Assembly (NCBI RefSeq): GCF_007421815.1
Contig: NZ_VLNT01000022.1
Span: 1 to 40,965 of the forward strand
DNA length: 40,965 bases
Source: Aeromicrobium piscarium
GTDB lineage: Bacteria; Actinomycetota; Actinomycetes; Propionibacteriales; Nocardioidaceae
Direction: 5' to 3'
The position numbers and the translations under genes are program-made. The notes under the pieces were generated by a model. That model was not told the DNA's origin. It did not search any database and saw nothing but the letters and a program-made list of their open reading frames with translations. How positions within the stretch are numbered: position 1 is the first letter of the stretch; the number at the start of each line of letters is the position of its first letter. Shown piece after piece: positions 1-8,948 of the stretch.

Positions 1-249
1 CCGACGCCCGTAGAGCCCTTCGGGCGTCATCCTGCGCACGCCCTCGTGGTCGATCGTCCAGGCCAGGTCACGGACCTGGTTGGTGACCTGTGCGTCGGTG
101 ATGGTCCGGGCGGCGACCGAGCGGTTGTTCTGTGCCCAGTCGCGGTAGGTCCGCGCGGCGATCTGGCAGCCCTGCTCACGCAGGACCCGGCAGATCGACT
201 CGACCGCGTGGTCCTCGGCCCGCAGCTCGTCGATGAACGCGACGATCAT
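1..249 (-). CDS. IS3-family transposase OrfB, N-terminal part (runs off window)
   Basis: The first 83 codons of the second IS3 reading frame are present; the DDE catalytic domain lies outside the window. The visible part has the HTH_21-type segment of IS3 OrfB (MIVAFIDEL at the start, then a CRVLREQGCQIAARTYRDW stretch) and the beginning of the region before the rve integrase domain. The start ATG overlaps the stop of OrfA as ATGA at 246-249, so it could be translated by coupling or by the programmed frameshifting usual in IS3 elements. Family assignment is firm because OrfA and a terminal repeat are also present. Whether the copy is intact cannot be judged. Confidence 0.85.
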   Translation of the reverse strand, partial: MIVAFIDELRAEDHAVESICRVLREQGCQIAARTYRDWAQNNRSVAARTITDAQVTNQVRDLAWTIDHEGVRRMTPEGLYGRR

Positions 250-557
250 CGATTGCGGGGGTCGAGTTCGGCCGCGAAGAAAATCGAGGCCCGGCGGAGG
301 ATCTCGTTATCTTCCTCGAGTCGGCGGACCCTGGCCTTGAGGTCCTTGATCTCGGCGAGCTCCTCACTGGTGGCTCCCTGGCGCTGGCCGCCGTCGATCT
401 GGGCCTGGACGACCCAGCGACGCACGGTCTCCTTCCCGAGCCCCTCGCGGCGAGCGACGGACTCGGCGGCCGCGGTCAGCGACGAGTACTCCGGCAGGTG
501 CTCCAGCACCTGCCGCACGCACCGCTCCTTGACCGCGGGATCGATCTTCTTCGGCAT
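246..557 (-). CDS. IS3-family transposase OrfA (DNA-binding subunit)
   Basis: This 103-residue protein has the OrfA layout: an N-terminal helix-turn-helix (PKKIDPAVKERCVRQVLEH through SLTAAAESVARREGLGKETVRRWV) followed by a leucine-zipper-like coiled coil (SEELAEIKDLKARVRRLEEDNEILRRA). OrfA binds the element's ends and joins OrfB to make the active transposase. I start it at 557 because GGAAGG at 567-572 is a ribosome site nine bases upstream; an ATG at 566 would sit directly on that site. The element has landed in the fourth gene of the defence-like operon to its right. Confidence 0.88.
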   Translation of the reverse strand: MPKKIDPAVKERCVRQVLEHLPEYSSLTAAAESVARREGLGKETVRRWVVQAQIDGGQRQGATSEELAEIKDLKARVRRLEEDNEILRRASIFFAAELDPRNR

Positions 558-580
558 GGTTCGCATCCTTCCAACTCAAA

Positions 581-610
581 AGGATGCGGCATCAAACCTG
601 GGGCGCTTCA
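581..610 (-). repeat. IS3 terminal inverted repeat (OrfA-side end)
   Basis: Read on the minus strand the sequence begins TGAAGCGCCCCAGG, the usual TG-initiated end of IS3 elements from actinobacteria, 53 bases before the OrfA start. Base 610 is my estimate of the outermost base. The coding sequence of the disrupted neighbour stops making sense exactly here, which supports the boundary. The partner repeat lies outside the window. Confidence 0.7.
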
Positions 611-933
611 GGTCGTTGGAATCCATGCGGTTCTCAACGAGTGTGTGAACTCCTGACTCATCGGCGACGACGCGGATAGTGGTCGTCCAGGCGGTTGCGT
701 TTCCTGGCTTCTGGTCGCTCACTGTGACTTCGAACGCATCGGCGCTCACCGGCCGGTAGTCGACATGACGGTTTCGGCCTTGCGAGACATCCAGCTCGGT
801 CTGCCCTTCGACCAGCGGCGACGGATCCGAGGTCTCCTGGGCCCAGACGGCGGCGCAACGGTGCAGCTCATCTACGACATCGGGCTCCGGACATCCTGGC
901 GTCGGTCCAGACAGCGCGGTAGAGGATGCTCAC
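611..933 (-). pseudogene. Fourth gene of defence-like operon, frameshifted and cut by IS3
   Basis: A GTG start at 933 overlaps the stop of the preceding HEPN gene as GTGA, so this was the next gene of the operon. The first 15 or so codons (VSILYRAVWTD) read well, then the frame meets a stop at 868-870. A one-base shift near 890 restores a long open frame (EPDVVDELHRCAAVWAQE, then VEGQTELDV, then a TAWTTTIRVVADESGVHTLVE segment) that runs to 611, where the IS3 end begins. So the gene carries two lesions: a frameshift and a 3' truncation. I do not recognise the family. The mixed polar and beta-strand-like pattern suggests a small globular cytoplasmic domain, but no function can be named. Confidence 0.7.
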
Positions 934-2027
934 AACAAGTCCTTCGCCTTGGCGAGGTGGGCAGCGAGCTGCTTGGTGCGGCGCTTTCGGCCGAAGGTCT
1001 GAAGGATGGCGACGTCAAGGGCGTCCTCGGTGATGTCGGGGTGGTTGGCCGCGATGAAGCGGGCGGCGTTGGCGATCTCGATCGGGCTGATGTGGATGAA
1101 CGGCCGATCGGCAGTGCTGTCGTTGGGCCGGAACTCGGCCCACGTCGTCGGGTCGATCTCGCGGGGCCAGACGAACTTGTCCTCATCGACGAACAGGCCA
1201 GCCTGCTGGATCTGGTACGAGATCTTCTTCGCGCGGTTGGAGCGGACGCGCTGGAGTCCGAACGACTGTGCCGTCTTGTCGGTGAGGCGGTCGAGATGGA
1301 TCGGGCCCTCGTATGTGGCGACCTCGACAGCTACTGCGCGAACCTTCTCCTTTGCCACCTTCTTGGGGAGGTCGTCGAGCACGTCGACGCCGCCAACCTG
1401 TACGACGGACCAGGGCTCGAACTCAAGGCCCTTGTCACCGATGACGCTCGGCTCTCGGACGAACACCTCGGGGTCAGGCACGACGGACTCGGTCTCCGTC
1501 GCGGTTGCGACGGCGGGTGCTTCCTCGGACGACGCCGCAGGCGTCGAGGCGGTCCTGGCAGCAACCTGCTCTGTCATGCCCTCCTGAGTGGCCAGCGCAG
1601 CGAGAGCCTCGTGTCGGATGCGCTTGGCTTCCTCCAAGCCGTCTGCGTCTCCGAATTGCTCCAAGAGCCGCACAGCGAAGTCGTTCGCGCGGAACGCCTC
1701 CTCGACGGAGAACTCGTGCATGTGGGCCATCTGCTTACGGACGATCCGCAGCTCGTTGCCGATCGTGCTCACTGTCCGTTGTCGGTCATCGAACGGGTAG
1801 CCGAAGTCGCCGAGTCGCTCGGTGAGCATACGGAGCTGGGCCTGAAGGTCATAGGTCCAGTATTTGTAGCCCTTGGAGTACCCCTTCTTCTGGTCGAGGA
1901 TCTCCAAGACCACGGTCCACGGGTGGCCGCCAAGATTGGACGCGAGACGATCGCCGATGATCGGATCGAGTCGTCTGGCGAGGTGATCGAGGCCCTCCTT
2001 GACGGAGAGGTTGGGCTTGAAGGTCAT
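930..2027 (-). CDS. Swt1-family HEPN protein with C-terminal DUF3320
   Basis: The protein has 365 residues. Residues 1-145 look like a Swt1-type HEPN domain with the diagnostic R-x4-H signature at R97-H102 (ELRIVRKQMAHMHEF). HEPN domains are mostly RNases in toxin and defence systems. The residue after the catalytic Arg is Lys rather than the more common polar Asn or His, so activity is not assured. Residues about 150-200 are an Ala/Glu-rich linker. Residues about 230-365 match the DUF3320 pattern (DKTAQSFGLQR, KISYQIQQAGLFVDEDKFVWP, SPIEIANAARF), a module otherwise found at the end of large DUF4011 helicases. The start overlaps the methylase stop as TGATG, and the end overlaps the next gene as GTGA. 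I infer an effector or regulator of the restriction-like operon. Confidence 0.75.
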   Translation of the reverse strand: MTFKPNLSVKEGLDHLARRLDPIIGDRLASNLGGHPWTVVLEILDQKKGYSKGYKYWTYDLQAQLRMLTERLGDFGYPFDDRQRTVSTIGNELRIVRKQMAHMHEFSVEEAFRANDFAVRLLEQFGDADGLEEAKRIRHEALAALATQEGMTEQVAARTASTPAASSEEAPAVATATETESVVPDPEVFVREPSVIGDKGLEFEPWSVVQVGGVDVLDDLPKKVAKEKVRAVAVEVATYEGPIHLDRLTDKTAQSFGLQRVRSNRAKKISYQIQQAGLFVDEDKFVWPREIDPTTWAEFRPNDSTADRPFIHISPIEIANAARFIAANHPDITEDALDVAILQTFGRKRRTKQLAAHLAKAKDLL

Positions 2028-5000
2028 CAGAAGAGACCGCCCTCGTTGGTGCCGGGCAGCATGCCATCATCAAAGGTGAGTGAGTCCTGCCCGGCGGCGA
2101 CCTTGCCAGCCTTCGGAGGCTGGCGAAGGGGGGCAGGGACAGCCGGGAGATCATCGGCAGCGATAAGCGGCCCGGCGATGATGTCATCGAGCAGCGCGAC
2201 GCCATCGGGGACGAGTGCCAGCGTCTCGCGGATCGCTGCGACGATCTCGACGAGCTCGGCGCTCCATTCGGGCGCCCAGGTGCTCGGGCGGATGTGGTCC
2301 AAAGGTGAGTCGCTGGATGCGGCGCGGCCGGCAGGCTTAGCCATGCGGTAACCGAGCCACTTGGCGACGATGTCCATCCCGCTGACTTCGAAGTTCCAGA
2401 CGGCTTCGGGTATGCCGGTCAGTGCGCCGTCCGCCACGCTCAACGTCTCGGTTGGGGGGTCGTACTTGATGTCCGCCTTGGCCTCGGGGAGGTGAGAGGG
2501 CTCTGACTTCCAACCGATTCCGGCAGTCGGCAGCTCGCCGCTGCCGAAGCGCTCGCCGAAGGTCTGGAGCCAGATTAGCTTCGAGCCGTGGGCCACCATC
2601 TGCGCGAACAGGTCGGGGTCGGAGGTGAGAGGAACACGAGGCCCGGGCGTTTCCAGCGCCTCGTGGAAGCGGTTGGTGTAGTCGGTGCCGGCGAGTACGC
2701 CGAAGGTGTAGGCGAAGAGCTGCTCGACGGTCACCTTGTCGCCGAGCGCTTCGCTCAGCACGTTCAGCGTGGCGGGCGCGACGTTTGGGGTGCCAGCGGC
2801 GTCCCGATACAACGGGATGATGTCCTTACCACCGTAAGACCCGCGGAAGTAGTGCAAGTCTGGGACCGCTTTCGTCACCGTCGCCGCGGGCCCAGAACCA
2901 AGTTGGCGAGTCGTGAACGAGCCGAGGAAGACCTGCTGAGAGCTAACGCTCTCCCAAAGCGAAGGACTCTCCGTCTTAGCCATTCGGGGGTCCTCGAATG
3001 CCCACTGGCGGTCGAAGGACCTAAAGGCGTAGCGCGCGATCGGCTGATGAGAACTACCCGCCTTCAGGTCGGCGATCCGATCGAAGTCGCCGACGCGAGT
3101 GTGGATGTTGCGTCCCGAACTAGGAGTGACGAAGAGCTGGCTGCGCTTGTTGATGTCGGATTCGTCCACCAGTGCTGTCCAGCGTCGACTAAGAGTGTCC
3201 TGGGTAGTCGCGATTGGCCAGGTGCGCCCGAACTTACAACCTGGCTGTTGCCAGGGGAACAGGTCGGTGAGTTTGGGGTGCGCCGCCCAGTCGAGTCCGC
3301 CGCTTGCCGGGATAAAGGGGGCGTGCCAATCCGGTGACGCCTCGGCGGTCTCTAGGGGCGTCGTCCCTACGGCCAGGTCAGCAAGCGCGTCGAGTTTCTC
3401 TGCTCGGGTGCCCCGGTAGCTGGCGTAGTGCACAGGTGCGGGCTTGGTGCGATCACCGTTCCCGCGCCGGATGAGGGTGACGATGGCGACGGGGGACTCG
3501 ATGTCGAAGACGTTCTCGTCCTTGCGGGTGCCCTTGTTGTCGCCGTGAAGGTCAACGACGATGATCTCATCGGCCACCTCGCGAGCGAGCCGTCGGAGGC
3601 CCAGAAAGCCGGGGCCATCGAGCCAGGAGGAGGCGGTGATCATCGAGACCACGGCGGGCCCGGTGTTCTCCTCGAACACCTTCCAGATCGCCCACCGCCA
3701 GAAGTAGACGTAGAGGTTGTAGAGGCTAGAGTGAGCGCTGAAGATGACGTGCTTCTTTGCGTCGTCGAAGATGTCGTCAAACAGCGAGCGCTCTCCGAGC
3801 GCCTTGTTGCCCTTGGTAACCGCAGTGATGAATCCGCCCGTGCCCTGGCTCTCGACGCGGTCGTAGGGCGGGTTGCCGATGAGCACGTTGTGGTGCCAGT
3901 CGTACTTCACCCGGTCTGCCTGGACGCCTTCGGCGCCGATGGGGTCGTCGAGGCCGCTGATGCGGGCGACGCGCTTCTCGGAGAGGGTGTCGCCGAGGAA
4001 GACGGGTATGCGCTCCTGCTCTCGGAGGTCCTCCGGCAGGTCGAGTGACACTTTCAGGTGGCTGACGGCGTAGGAAGCGAGGGAGATCTCCAGCGCCGAG
4101 GCGTGGCTCAGCGCGGTTTTGAGGCCTACCTCGCCGGCGTTCCGCTTCGCCTGCTCGAGCCACTCGACCAGGAAGGTGCCGGTGCCGTTGGCGGGGTCGA
4201 ACATGGAGACGACGGAGTCCTCCGGAAGCGCGCCCTTGGGGATCGTGATGTCGGGCCGGGCCTTGACGTACTCGCCCCAGGTCGTCGGGTCCGCGACGCC
4301 GAGCGGCAGCCCGAAGGACTTCAGCGCGTCGTCGACGGTCTTGACGATGTAGCGCACGACCGGTTTGGGGGTGTAGAAGGCGCCGAGGTCCTTGCGCTGC
4401 ACGGGGTCGTACTGCGAGAGGAACTCTTCGTAGAAGTAGACGACTGGGTCGTCGCGCTGGTTGTCGGCGCCGAAGTCGGCGAGGAGTTCGTCGACATCGG
4501 TGCCGGCAAGTTGCTCGGCCAGGTCGGCGAGACCGAGCTCGTCGACGTCGATAATGCCGTCCGATCCCTCGCGGAACCGGGCGTAGATGGCGTCGAGGAA
4601 CTCGTTGTCGAACTTCATTACCGCGAGCGACTGCTCGGACTCGAACTGCTCTGGGTGTGCGATGCGTGCTGTCAGCAGGCCGTAGACCATGGTCTGGGCG
4701 TAGACGTCGGCGAAGCGCTCCTGGGTGATGTCACCGAGCAGCTGCTCACGAACGTCGCGATAGAGGCTGCGGATCGGTCCGGTCTTGGTCTCGACGGTGA
4801 GCAGGTCGGCGACCTCGTCACGGACGTCCTGGGCCACCTCTGCCATTCTGCGGGAGAGTTGCTTCGCGTTTCTGAGGCCTTCTCGGTAGTTGGCGAGCGC
4901 ACGGCTGCCTGCGGGGTCAACGACAAGCAGTGGTGCGTCGTCGGTGGTCCAGGAGAGCTCGGGGACGGCCTTGCGGACCAGAAGATCGAGGCGAGTCTCG

Positions 5001-5476
5001 GTGGGCTTGTCGGACCAAGAGAGGACACGCAGGACGCGCTTGCCGTCCTTCTCGCGAAAGTTCACAACGTGAATGACCTTCTCGTCGCCGTTGGCGAAGC
5101 AGAAGAACAGGAGGTCGTCCAGCGCCCACGTTGGGTGGGTGCCGGCACCCTTCCCGCGCTTGTTACTGACGAGCCGGTGGACGAGTCGCCGAACTGCGGT
5201 GATTGGCAGGTTATTGCCATCGAAGTTCAGGAAGAACACGCCGAAGTTCTGCTTGGCCGTCAGCGGCGGGAGCTGGGTGATGTCGATGAGCTTGGCGACC
5301 TTAGCGGGGTCGAGGTGCAGTTCCTCCGGCTTCCAGTCGATGAGGATGTCGTCGGACTGGAGAAGGGTTACGTCAGGCAGCGGCCAAGAGAGGCCGTCAC
5401 GCAGGAAGTCGATGAGCGCCCAGGTGTCCTTCGGAGCGTTGCGGATCAGCTCGCGCAGCTTGGCGTCGGCGACCAT
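2027..5476 (-). CDS. DNA adenine methyltransferase/specificity protein, type ISP- or IIG-like
   Basis: This 1149-residue protein has gamma-type N6-adenine methylase motifs: DLGAFYTPKPVVRYI near residue 363, motif I DPANGTGTFL at 427-436 and motif IV NPPY at 535-538. The region after about residue 700 resembles the target-recognition and C-terminal specificity domain of type ISP enzymes (VTVEQLFAYTFGVLAGTDY, RVPLTSDPDLFAQMVAHGSKL). The N-terminal 200 residues form a separate domain (FGVFFLNFDGN, HPTWALDDLLFFCF) that I cannot name with certainty. In classical ISP enzymes helicase and methylase are one chain; here the helicase is a separate upstream gene. The ATG at 5476 overlaps the helicase stop as TGATG, which decides the start over an in-frame TTG or ATG at 5497. 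It should modify host DNA and specify the target. Confidence 0.85.
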   Translation of the reverse strand: MVADAKLRELIRNAPKDTWALIDFLRDGLSWPLPDVTLLQSDDILIDWKPEELHLDPAKVAKLIDITQLPPLTAKQNFGVFFLNFDGNNLPITAVRRLVHRLVSNKRGKGAGTHPTWALDDLLFFCFANGDEKVIHVVNFREKDGKRVLRVLSWSDKPTETRLDLLVRKAVPELSWTTDDAPLLVVDPAGSRALANYREGLRNAKQLSRRMAEVAQDVRDEVADLLTVETKTGPIRSLYRDVREQLLGDITQERFADVYAQTMVYGLLTARIAHPEQFESEQSLAVMKFDNEFLDAIYARFREGSDGIIDVDELGLADLAEQLAGTDVDELLADFGADNQRDDPVVYFYEEFLSQYDPVQRKDLGAFYTPKPVVRYIVKTVDDALKSFGLPLGVADPTTWGEYVKARPDITIPKGALPEDSVVSMFDPANGTGTFLVEWLEQAKRNAGEVGLKTALSHASALEISLASYAVSHLKVSLDLPEDLREQERIPVFLGDTLSEKRVARISGLDDPIGAEGVQADRVKYDWHHNVLIGNPPYDRVESQGTGGFITAVTKGNKALGERSLFDDIFDDAKKHVIFSAHSSLYNLYVYFWRWAIWKVFEENTGPAVVSMITASSWLDGPGFLGLRRLAREVADEIIVVDLHGDNKGTRKDENVFDIESPVAIVTLIRRGNGDRTKPAPVHYASYRGTRAEKLDALADLAVGTTPLETAEASPDWHAPFIPASGGLDWAAHPKLTDLFPWQQPGCKFGRTWPIATTQDTLSRRWTALVDESDINKRSQLFVTPSSGRNIHTRVGDFDRIADLKAGSSHQPIARYAFRSFDRQWAFEDPRMAKTESPSLWESVSSQQVFLGSFTTRQLGSGPAATVTKAVPDLHYFRGSYGGKDIIPLYRDAAGTPNVAPATLNVLSEALGDKVTVEQLFAYTFGVLAGTDYTNRFHEALETPGPRVPLTSDPDLFAQMVAHGSKLIWLQTFGERFGSGELPTAGIGWKSEPSHLPEAKADIKYDPPTETLSVADGALTGIPEAVWNFEVSGMDIVAKWLGYRMAKPAGRAASSDSPLDHIRPSTWAPEWSAELVEIVAAIRETLALVPDGVALLDDIIAGPLIAADDLPAVPAPLRQPPKAGKVAAGQDSLTFDDGMLPGTNEGGLF

Positions 5477-8400
5477 CACTGCACCTCGATCCAGCACAGT
5501 GTCTTGGGTGAAGGCGCATTGAGGGGCATCTGAGTCTCCTTGCGAAGCTGCTTGGTCTCATCCCGCTCGAACTCCCTGAGCGCGGAGTGCACCTTGGAAC
5601 GGTCGCTGAAGGTCTTGGCTTGGTTGGTCGGTTCAGCAGCGATGGCGGCGTCGATGGCATGAAGCCCGTGCTCGTCGCCGTCCGGTGTGCGCAACGACCA
5701 CTGGATCTCGCCCGGTTCGATGCTCCACTCTGCCTCGGCCTCGTCAGCGGCCTTGGTGAGCACCGGGATGCGGCGACACACGAAGACGCCTGCGGGCTTG
5801 CCGTCCTTGGCGACGGAGATGCCGTCGGGAAGGCGGTCGACGAGCTCCTCGAGCCCGGGGTTGTCTTTGGCGAGCGTCAACCACTTGAGGCGAAGCTCCT
5901 CGATGGGCGCGATGTCGCCGTTGTACTCGTCCTTGAAGGCCTGGAAGACCTTCACGTCGTCATACAGGTCCGACTCGTCGATGAGTTTGCCGCCCGGGAT
6001 GCCGAGCGTGCTGGAGATCATCAGGGTCTTGCCGTGGACGCGGTTGTAGAGCTTGATGAGGTCCTCAATCTCCGTCGGCGGCAGGAAGTTGCGGATCTGG
6101 ATGTGGCCGCGCGACTTCTTGGCCGACGGCCGCTCCTTGACCAGCTCCTTCTCGATGACCGGATTCATCCGGCGGTCCACACGGCCGATGCGCTGCATCA
6201 AACGCACGGGGTTCCAGTGGATGTCGTAGTTGACCAGCAGGGTGCCGTCCTGAAGGTTGACGCCCTCGCTGAGCACGTCGGTGGAGACCAGCACGCGGAG
6301 AGGGGCGAGCTTCGTGCGGTCGGCAGCCGACACCTTGTTGTAGAAGGGGGCGAACCGCTTGATCATCTCGTAGCGCGACGAGCCGGCGGTGCGCGAACCG
6401 TCGATCCGATCGACGTCGGTCAGGCCGTCGTTCCGGAGGCTTTCTTCAAGGTAGCGGGCAGTGTCGGCGAACTCGGTGAAGACGATCACCCGCTCGGCGC
6501 GGAACTCCGGCGTGAAGACCTCCGGGTCGAGCACCTCCTGGCCCTTCTTGGGCTTGCCCGAACGTCCGATGAGCAGGTCGCGGAGTCGCAGGTACTTGTC
6601 GTCGACCCCTGCGCCGCCCAGGATCAGGTCCATGAAGCGCTTGAGCTGATCGAGGTCCTCGAAGGCAGCGTCGATCATGTCCTGGAGCTTGTAGTCGCCG
6701 CCCACAAGGTTGTAGTCGAGCTCGCTGAGCGCCTCCTCCGTGAGGTCTTCCTCGTGCCAGACCTCCTCCAGCGTGGCGCGATAGCGGTCGTGGATGGCTT
6801 CGAGCGTGAGCTCGTTGGCTGCACGCCAATCGACCAGGCGGCTCTCCTGGTCGGGGTCGATCTTGGTGTTCACGTCGAGCCAGTGCAGCACCTTCGCCGA
6901 CAGATCGAGACAGGAGCCCGCGAAGGCAGCCAGGCTCGACTCGAATCGCTTGAGGAAGATTGTCCGGATCAGGGCGACGACCTGTTTTTGACGGTTCTCG
7001 GCCTTGGTGTCGACGTCCTTCTTCGTGGAGAATGCCAAGGGGTAGTACATCGGGAGGACGAACAGCGGGGTCGAGCGGCTGAACGCGTTCTGCAGCTCGG
7101 TGAAGAGAGGGGAGTACAGCGTGCCGAAGTCGTAGGGGACGACACGCGGCACTTGGGTGTCGGGGAAGACGACCTCCGAGCCGCCGACAACCTTCGAGCT
7201 CTCGACAGCGTACTTGCGGCTGTTCTGGTGAATGATCGACTGGAACAGCTTGTCCTTGGTCATCAAGTCCGCGATGGCGGCGGCATCCGGGACGGCTGCC
7301 TTGAACGGCTTCTCCAGTGCAACGAAGTACTTGCGCAGGCTGTTGATGCCGATGCTGGTGAAGTGGTCGTCCGCGTCGACGCCGGTGAAGAGCTCGGCCT
7401 GGTGGACGAGGTCGAAGAGCGAGTTGTTGATCGGCGTCGCGGTCAGGTTGAAGACGATCTTGCCCTGACAGATCTTCTCCATGCGCCACCAGCGAGAGCC
7501 CCATGGGTTCTGCTCGTCGTCCTCATCTGGCTTCCTTCCGTGGTTCCGGAAGTTGTGGGCCTCGTCGATGATCACCACATCAGCGCGCTTGGCGAGGTGC
7601 TCGATCTCCTCGGCACCGGCCTTCGTGGTGAGGTCCGTGTGCGCCTTCACGATCACGTTGGAGAACTGCCCGCCGTACAGCTCGGGGAGCTTCTCCTTGA
7701 TCTCCGGGTTCCACACCGCGTCCTGGCCGGTCTTGGTCGCCATGATGAGCACGTTCTTGCTGTGACGCACCGCGTAGTACTCGGTCAGCATCAGGCCGAC
7801 GAACGTCTTGCCGAGACCGACGCCGTCGGTCAGGAAGCCGCCGCCCCAGCGGCGAGACATCTCGACGAGCGAGTGGAACGCCTCCTGCTGGTAGGGGGCG
7901 AGCAGCGGGTAGACGGTCGACTCCGATTCTTCCCATGATTTGTCGGTAGGGTCGACGTTGGCCGTGAGTGCGTGCAGGGCCTTGGCATAGACCTCGAAGG
8001 GCGTGAACTCGCGGACGTTGTGCTCCAGCACGGCGAGCAACTCGGGGTTGACCGGCGTCGCCTCGTCCCAGTGCTGCTCGTACCACTCCTGGAGGTCGGC
8101 GACCTCCGGGCCCTGGAACTTCACGTTGAGCTCGACGTTTTGCGTGAGGCCGGGGCGGGTGAAGTTGGACGAGCCGACGAGAGCGGCCGAGCCGACCACC
8201 TTCAGCTTGCTGTGGGTGATGTAGGCCTTGGCGTGGAACTTCTTCGGCTTGTAGACGCGGATCTCGATCTTGCCGGTGCGGATGCCGTCGACAACGGCAT
8301 CGACGCCGGTCAGGAAGGCATCGCCGGTCTGCCGCTCGACGACGATCGATGTGTCGAGGGCTGCGGCGATCGCGTCGGCCGTCGTGCGGCTGGTCTCGCC

Positions 8401-8586
8401 CCCGATGAGGAGGCGGATCTTGTCGACCTTCTGCCATGCGCCGTCGAGGGCGAGGAAGGCACCGATCTCGAAGTGGCCCGTGGCGATGTCGATCGCGGAG
8501 CTGATGTCGCACCACTCGCGGACGTACTGGAGTGCCTTCCAGTCCTCTGCGGTGTTGTCGACGATGAACTGTTCTGGTGTTGCCAC
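5476..8586 (-). CDS. PLD-nuclease / SNF2-type helicase fusion
   Basis: This 1036-residue protein opens the operon. Residues about 30-180 are a phospholipase-D-like nuclease domain with HAK at 118-120 and GSSN at 138-141 (one HxK site, so it probably acts as a dimer). Residues about 225-560 are the first helicase lobe: Walker A GVGLGKT at 255-261, DEAH at 341-344, LTATPINNS at 381-389. The second lobe near 690-800 has RVIVFTEFADTARYLEE, VSTDVLSEGVNLQ and RLMQRIGRVDR. Such fusions occur in restriction and defence loci, where the motor translocates on DNA and the PLD domain cuts. The GTG start is supported by AAGGGGA seven bases upstream. Coupling to the methylase suggests an ISP-like restriction enzyme split over two polypeptides. 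Confidence 0.87.
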   Translation of the reverse strand: MATPEQFIVDNTAEDWKALQYVREWCDISSAIDIATGHFEIGAFLALDGAWQKVDKIRLLIGGETSRTTADAIAAALDTSIVVERQTGDAFLTGVDAVVDGIRTGKIEIRVYKPKKFHAKAYITHSKLKVVGSAALVGSSNFTRPGLTQNVELNVKFQGPEVADLQEWYEQHWDEATPVNPELLAVLEHNVREFTPFEVYAKALHALTANVDPTDKSWEESESTVYPLLAPYQQEAFHSLVEMSRRWGGGFLTDGVGLGKTFVGLMLTEYYAVRHSKNVLIMATKTGQDAVWNPEIKEKLPELYGGQFSNVIVKAHTDLTTKAGAEEIEHLAKRADVVIIDEAHNFRNHGRKPDEDDEQNPWGSRWWRMEKICQGKIVFNLTATPINNSLFDLVHQAELFTGVDADDHFTSIGINSLRKYFVALEKPFKAAVPDAAAIADLMTKDKLFQSIIHQNSRKYAVESSKVVGGSEVVFPDTQVPRVVPYDFGTLYSPLFTELQNAFSRSTPLFVLPMYYPLAFSTKKDVDTKAENRQKQVVALIRTIFLKRFESSLAAFAGSCLDLSAKVLHWLDVNTKIDPDQESRLVDWRAANELTLEAIHDRYRATLEEVWHEEDLTEEALSELDYNLVGGDYKLQDMIDAAFEDLDQLKRFMDLILGGAGVDDKYLRLRDLLIGRSGKPKKGQEVLDPEVFTPEFRAERVIVFTEFADTARYLEESLRNDGLTDVDRIDGSRTAGSSRYEMIKRFAPFYNKVSAADRTKLAPLRVLVSTDVLSEGVNLQDGTLLVNYDIHWNPVRLMQRIGRVDRRMNPVIEKELVKERPSAKKSRGHIQIRNFLPPTEIEDLIKLYNRVHGKTLMISSTLGIPGGKLIDESDLYDDVKVFQAFKDEYNGDIAPIEELRLKWLTLAKDNPGLEELVDRLPDGISVAKDGKPAGVFVCRRIPVLTKAADEAEAEWSIEPGEIQWSLRTPDGDEHGLHAIDAAIAAEPTNQAKTFSDRSKVHSALREFERDETKQLRKETQMPLNAPSPKTLCWIEVQ

Positions 8587-8593
8587 GTGCTCG

Positions 8594-8625
8594 TCCCCTT
8601 GATCCTTTGCTCGTCCGAAAGTCTA
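8594..8625 (-). promoter_or_regulatory. Promoter and ribosome site of the defence-like operon
   Basis: On the minus strand TAGACT (8625-8620) fits the TAGNNT -10 box used throughout this window, and AAGGGGA (8600-8594) lies seven bases before the GTG start. Unlike most genes here this one has a leader and a ribosome-binding site. No clear -35 box is seen. Confidence 0.5.
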
Positions 8626-8745
8626 TTGGCCAGCTCCGACGAAATCGGACGAACAGCCCGATGCCGCCGGGAAGGCCGGTCTTTCGAGAGCCCGACCTTC
8701 GTGAGGAGGGCGTCGGCGACGGCCTTGCGGGTCTGGAACGACGAC

Positions 8746-8925
8746 CGAATCGTCGAACGCGCCGAGCTGCTACGCATGCCGGTGGCATCTCTACGCTACT
8801 GGCGTGTCCTCGGCACCAGGCCGCGCGGCTTCGTCATCGGACGGCGGCTGCGCTATGTCCGAGCCGATGTGTTCCGATGGCTCGTGGAGCAGTGCGACGC
8901 CGATTCGACGGCAGCGTTAGTAGCA
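8746..8925 (+). pseudogene. xis: Excisionase / HTH_17 (AlpA-like) relic
   Basis: The frame reading AELLRMPVASLRYWRVLG, then FVIGRRLRYVRADVFRWLVEQ matches the winged-helix excisionase family usually placed just before actinobacterial tyrosine integrases. There is no credible start codon or ribosome site: the frame is open far upstream only as the antisense of the helicase gene. Downstream it runs into the decayed integrase. It is best read as a remnant of the recombination module of an integrated element, lying head to head with the helicase operon. Confidence 0.55.
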
Positions 8926-8948
8926 GCTACGTGTCTCCCAGACCGCGG

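Noticed and set aside
765..2351. Long plus-strand open frame opposite the HEPN gene
   Set aside because: It is a mirror of the minus-strand coding frame in GC-rich DNA, with biased Val/Leu/Gly/Asp composition and no motif.
5587..7938. 783-codon plus-strand open frame opposite the helicase
   Set aside because: Antisense shadow: no motif, and the minus frame carries every helicase and PLD signature.
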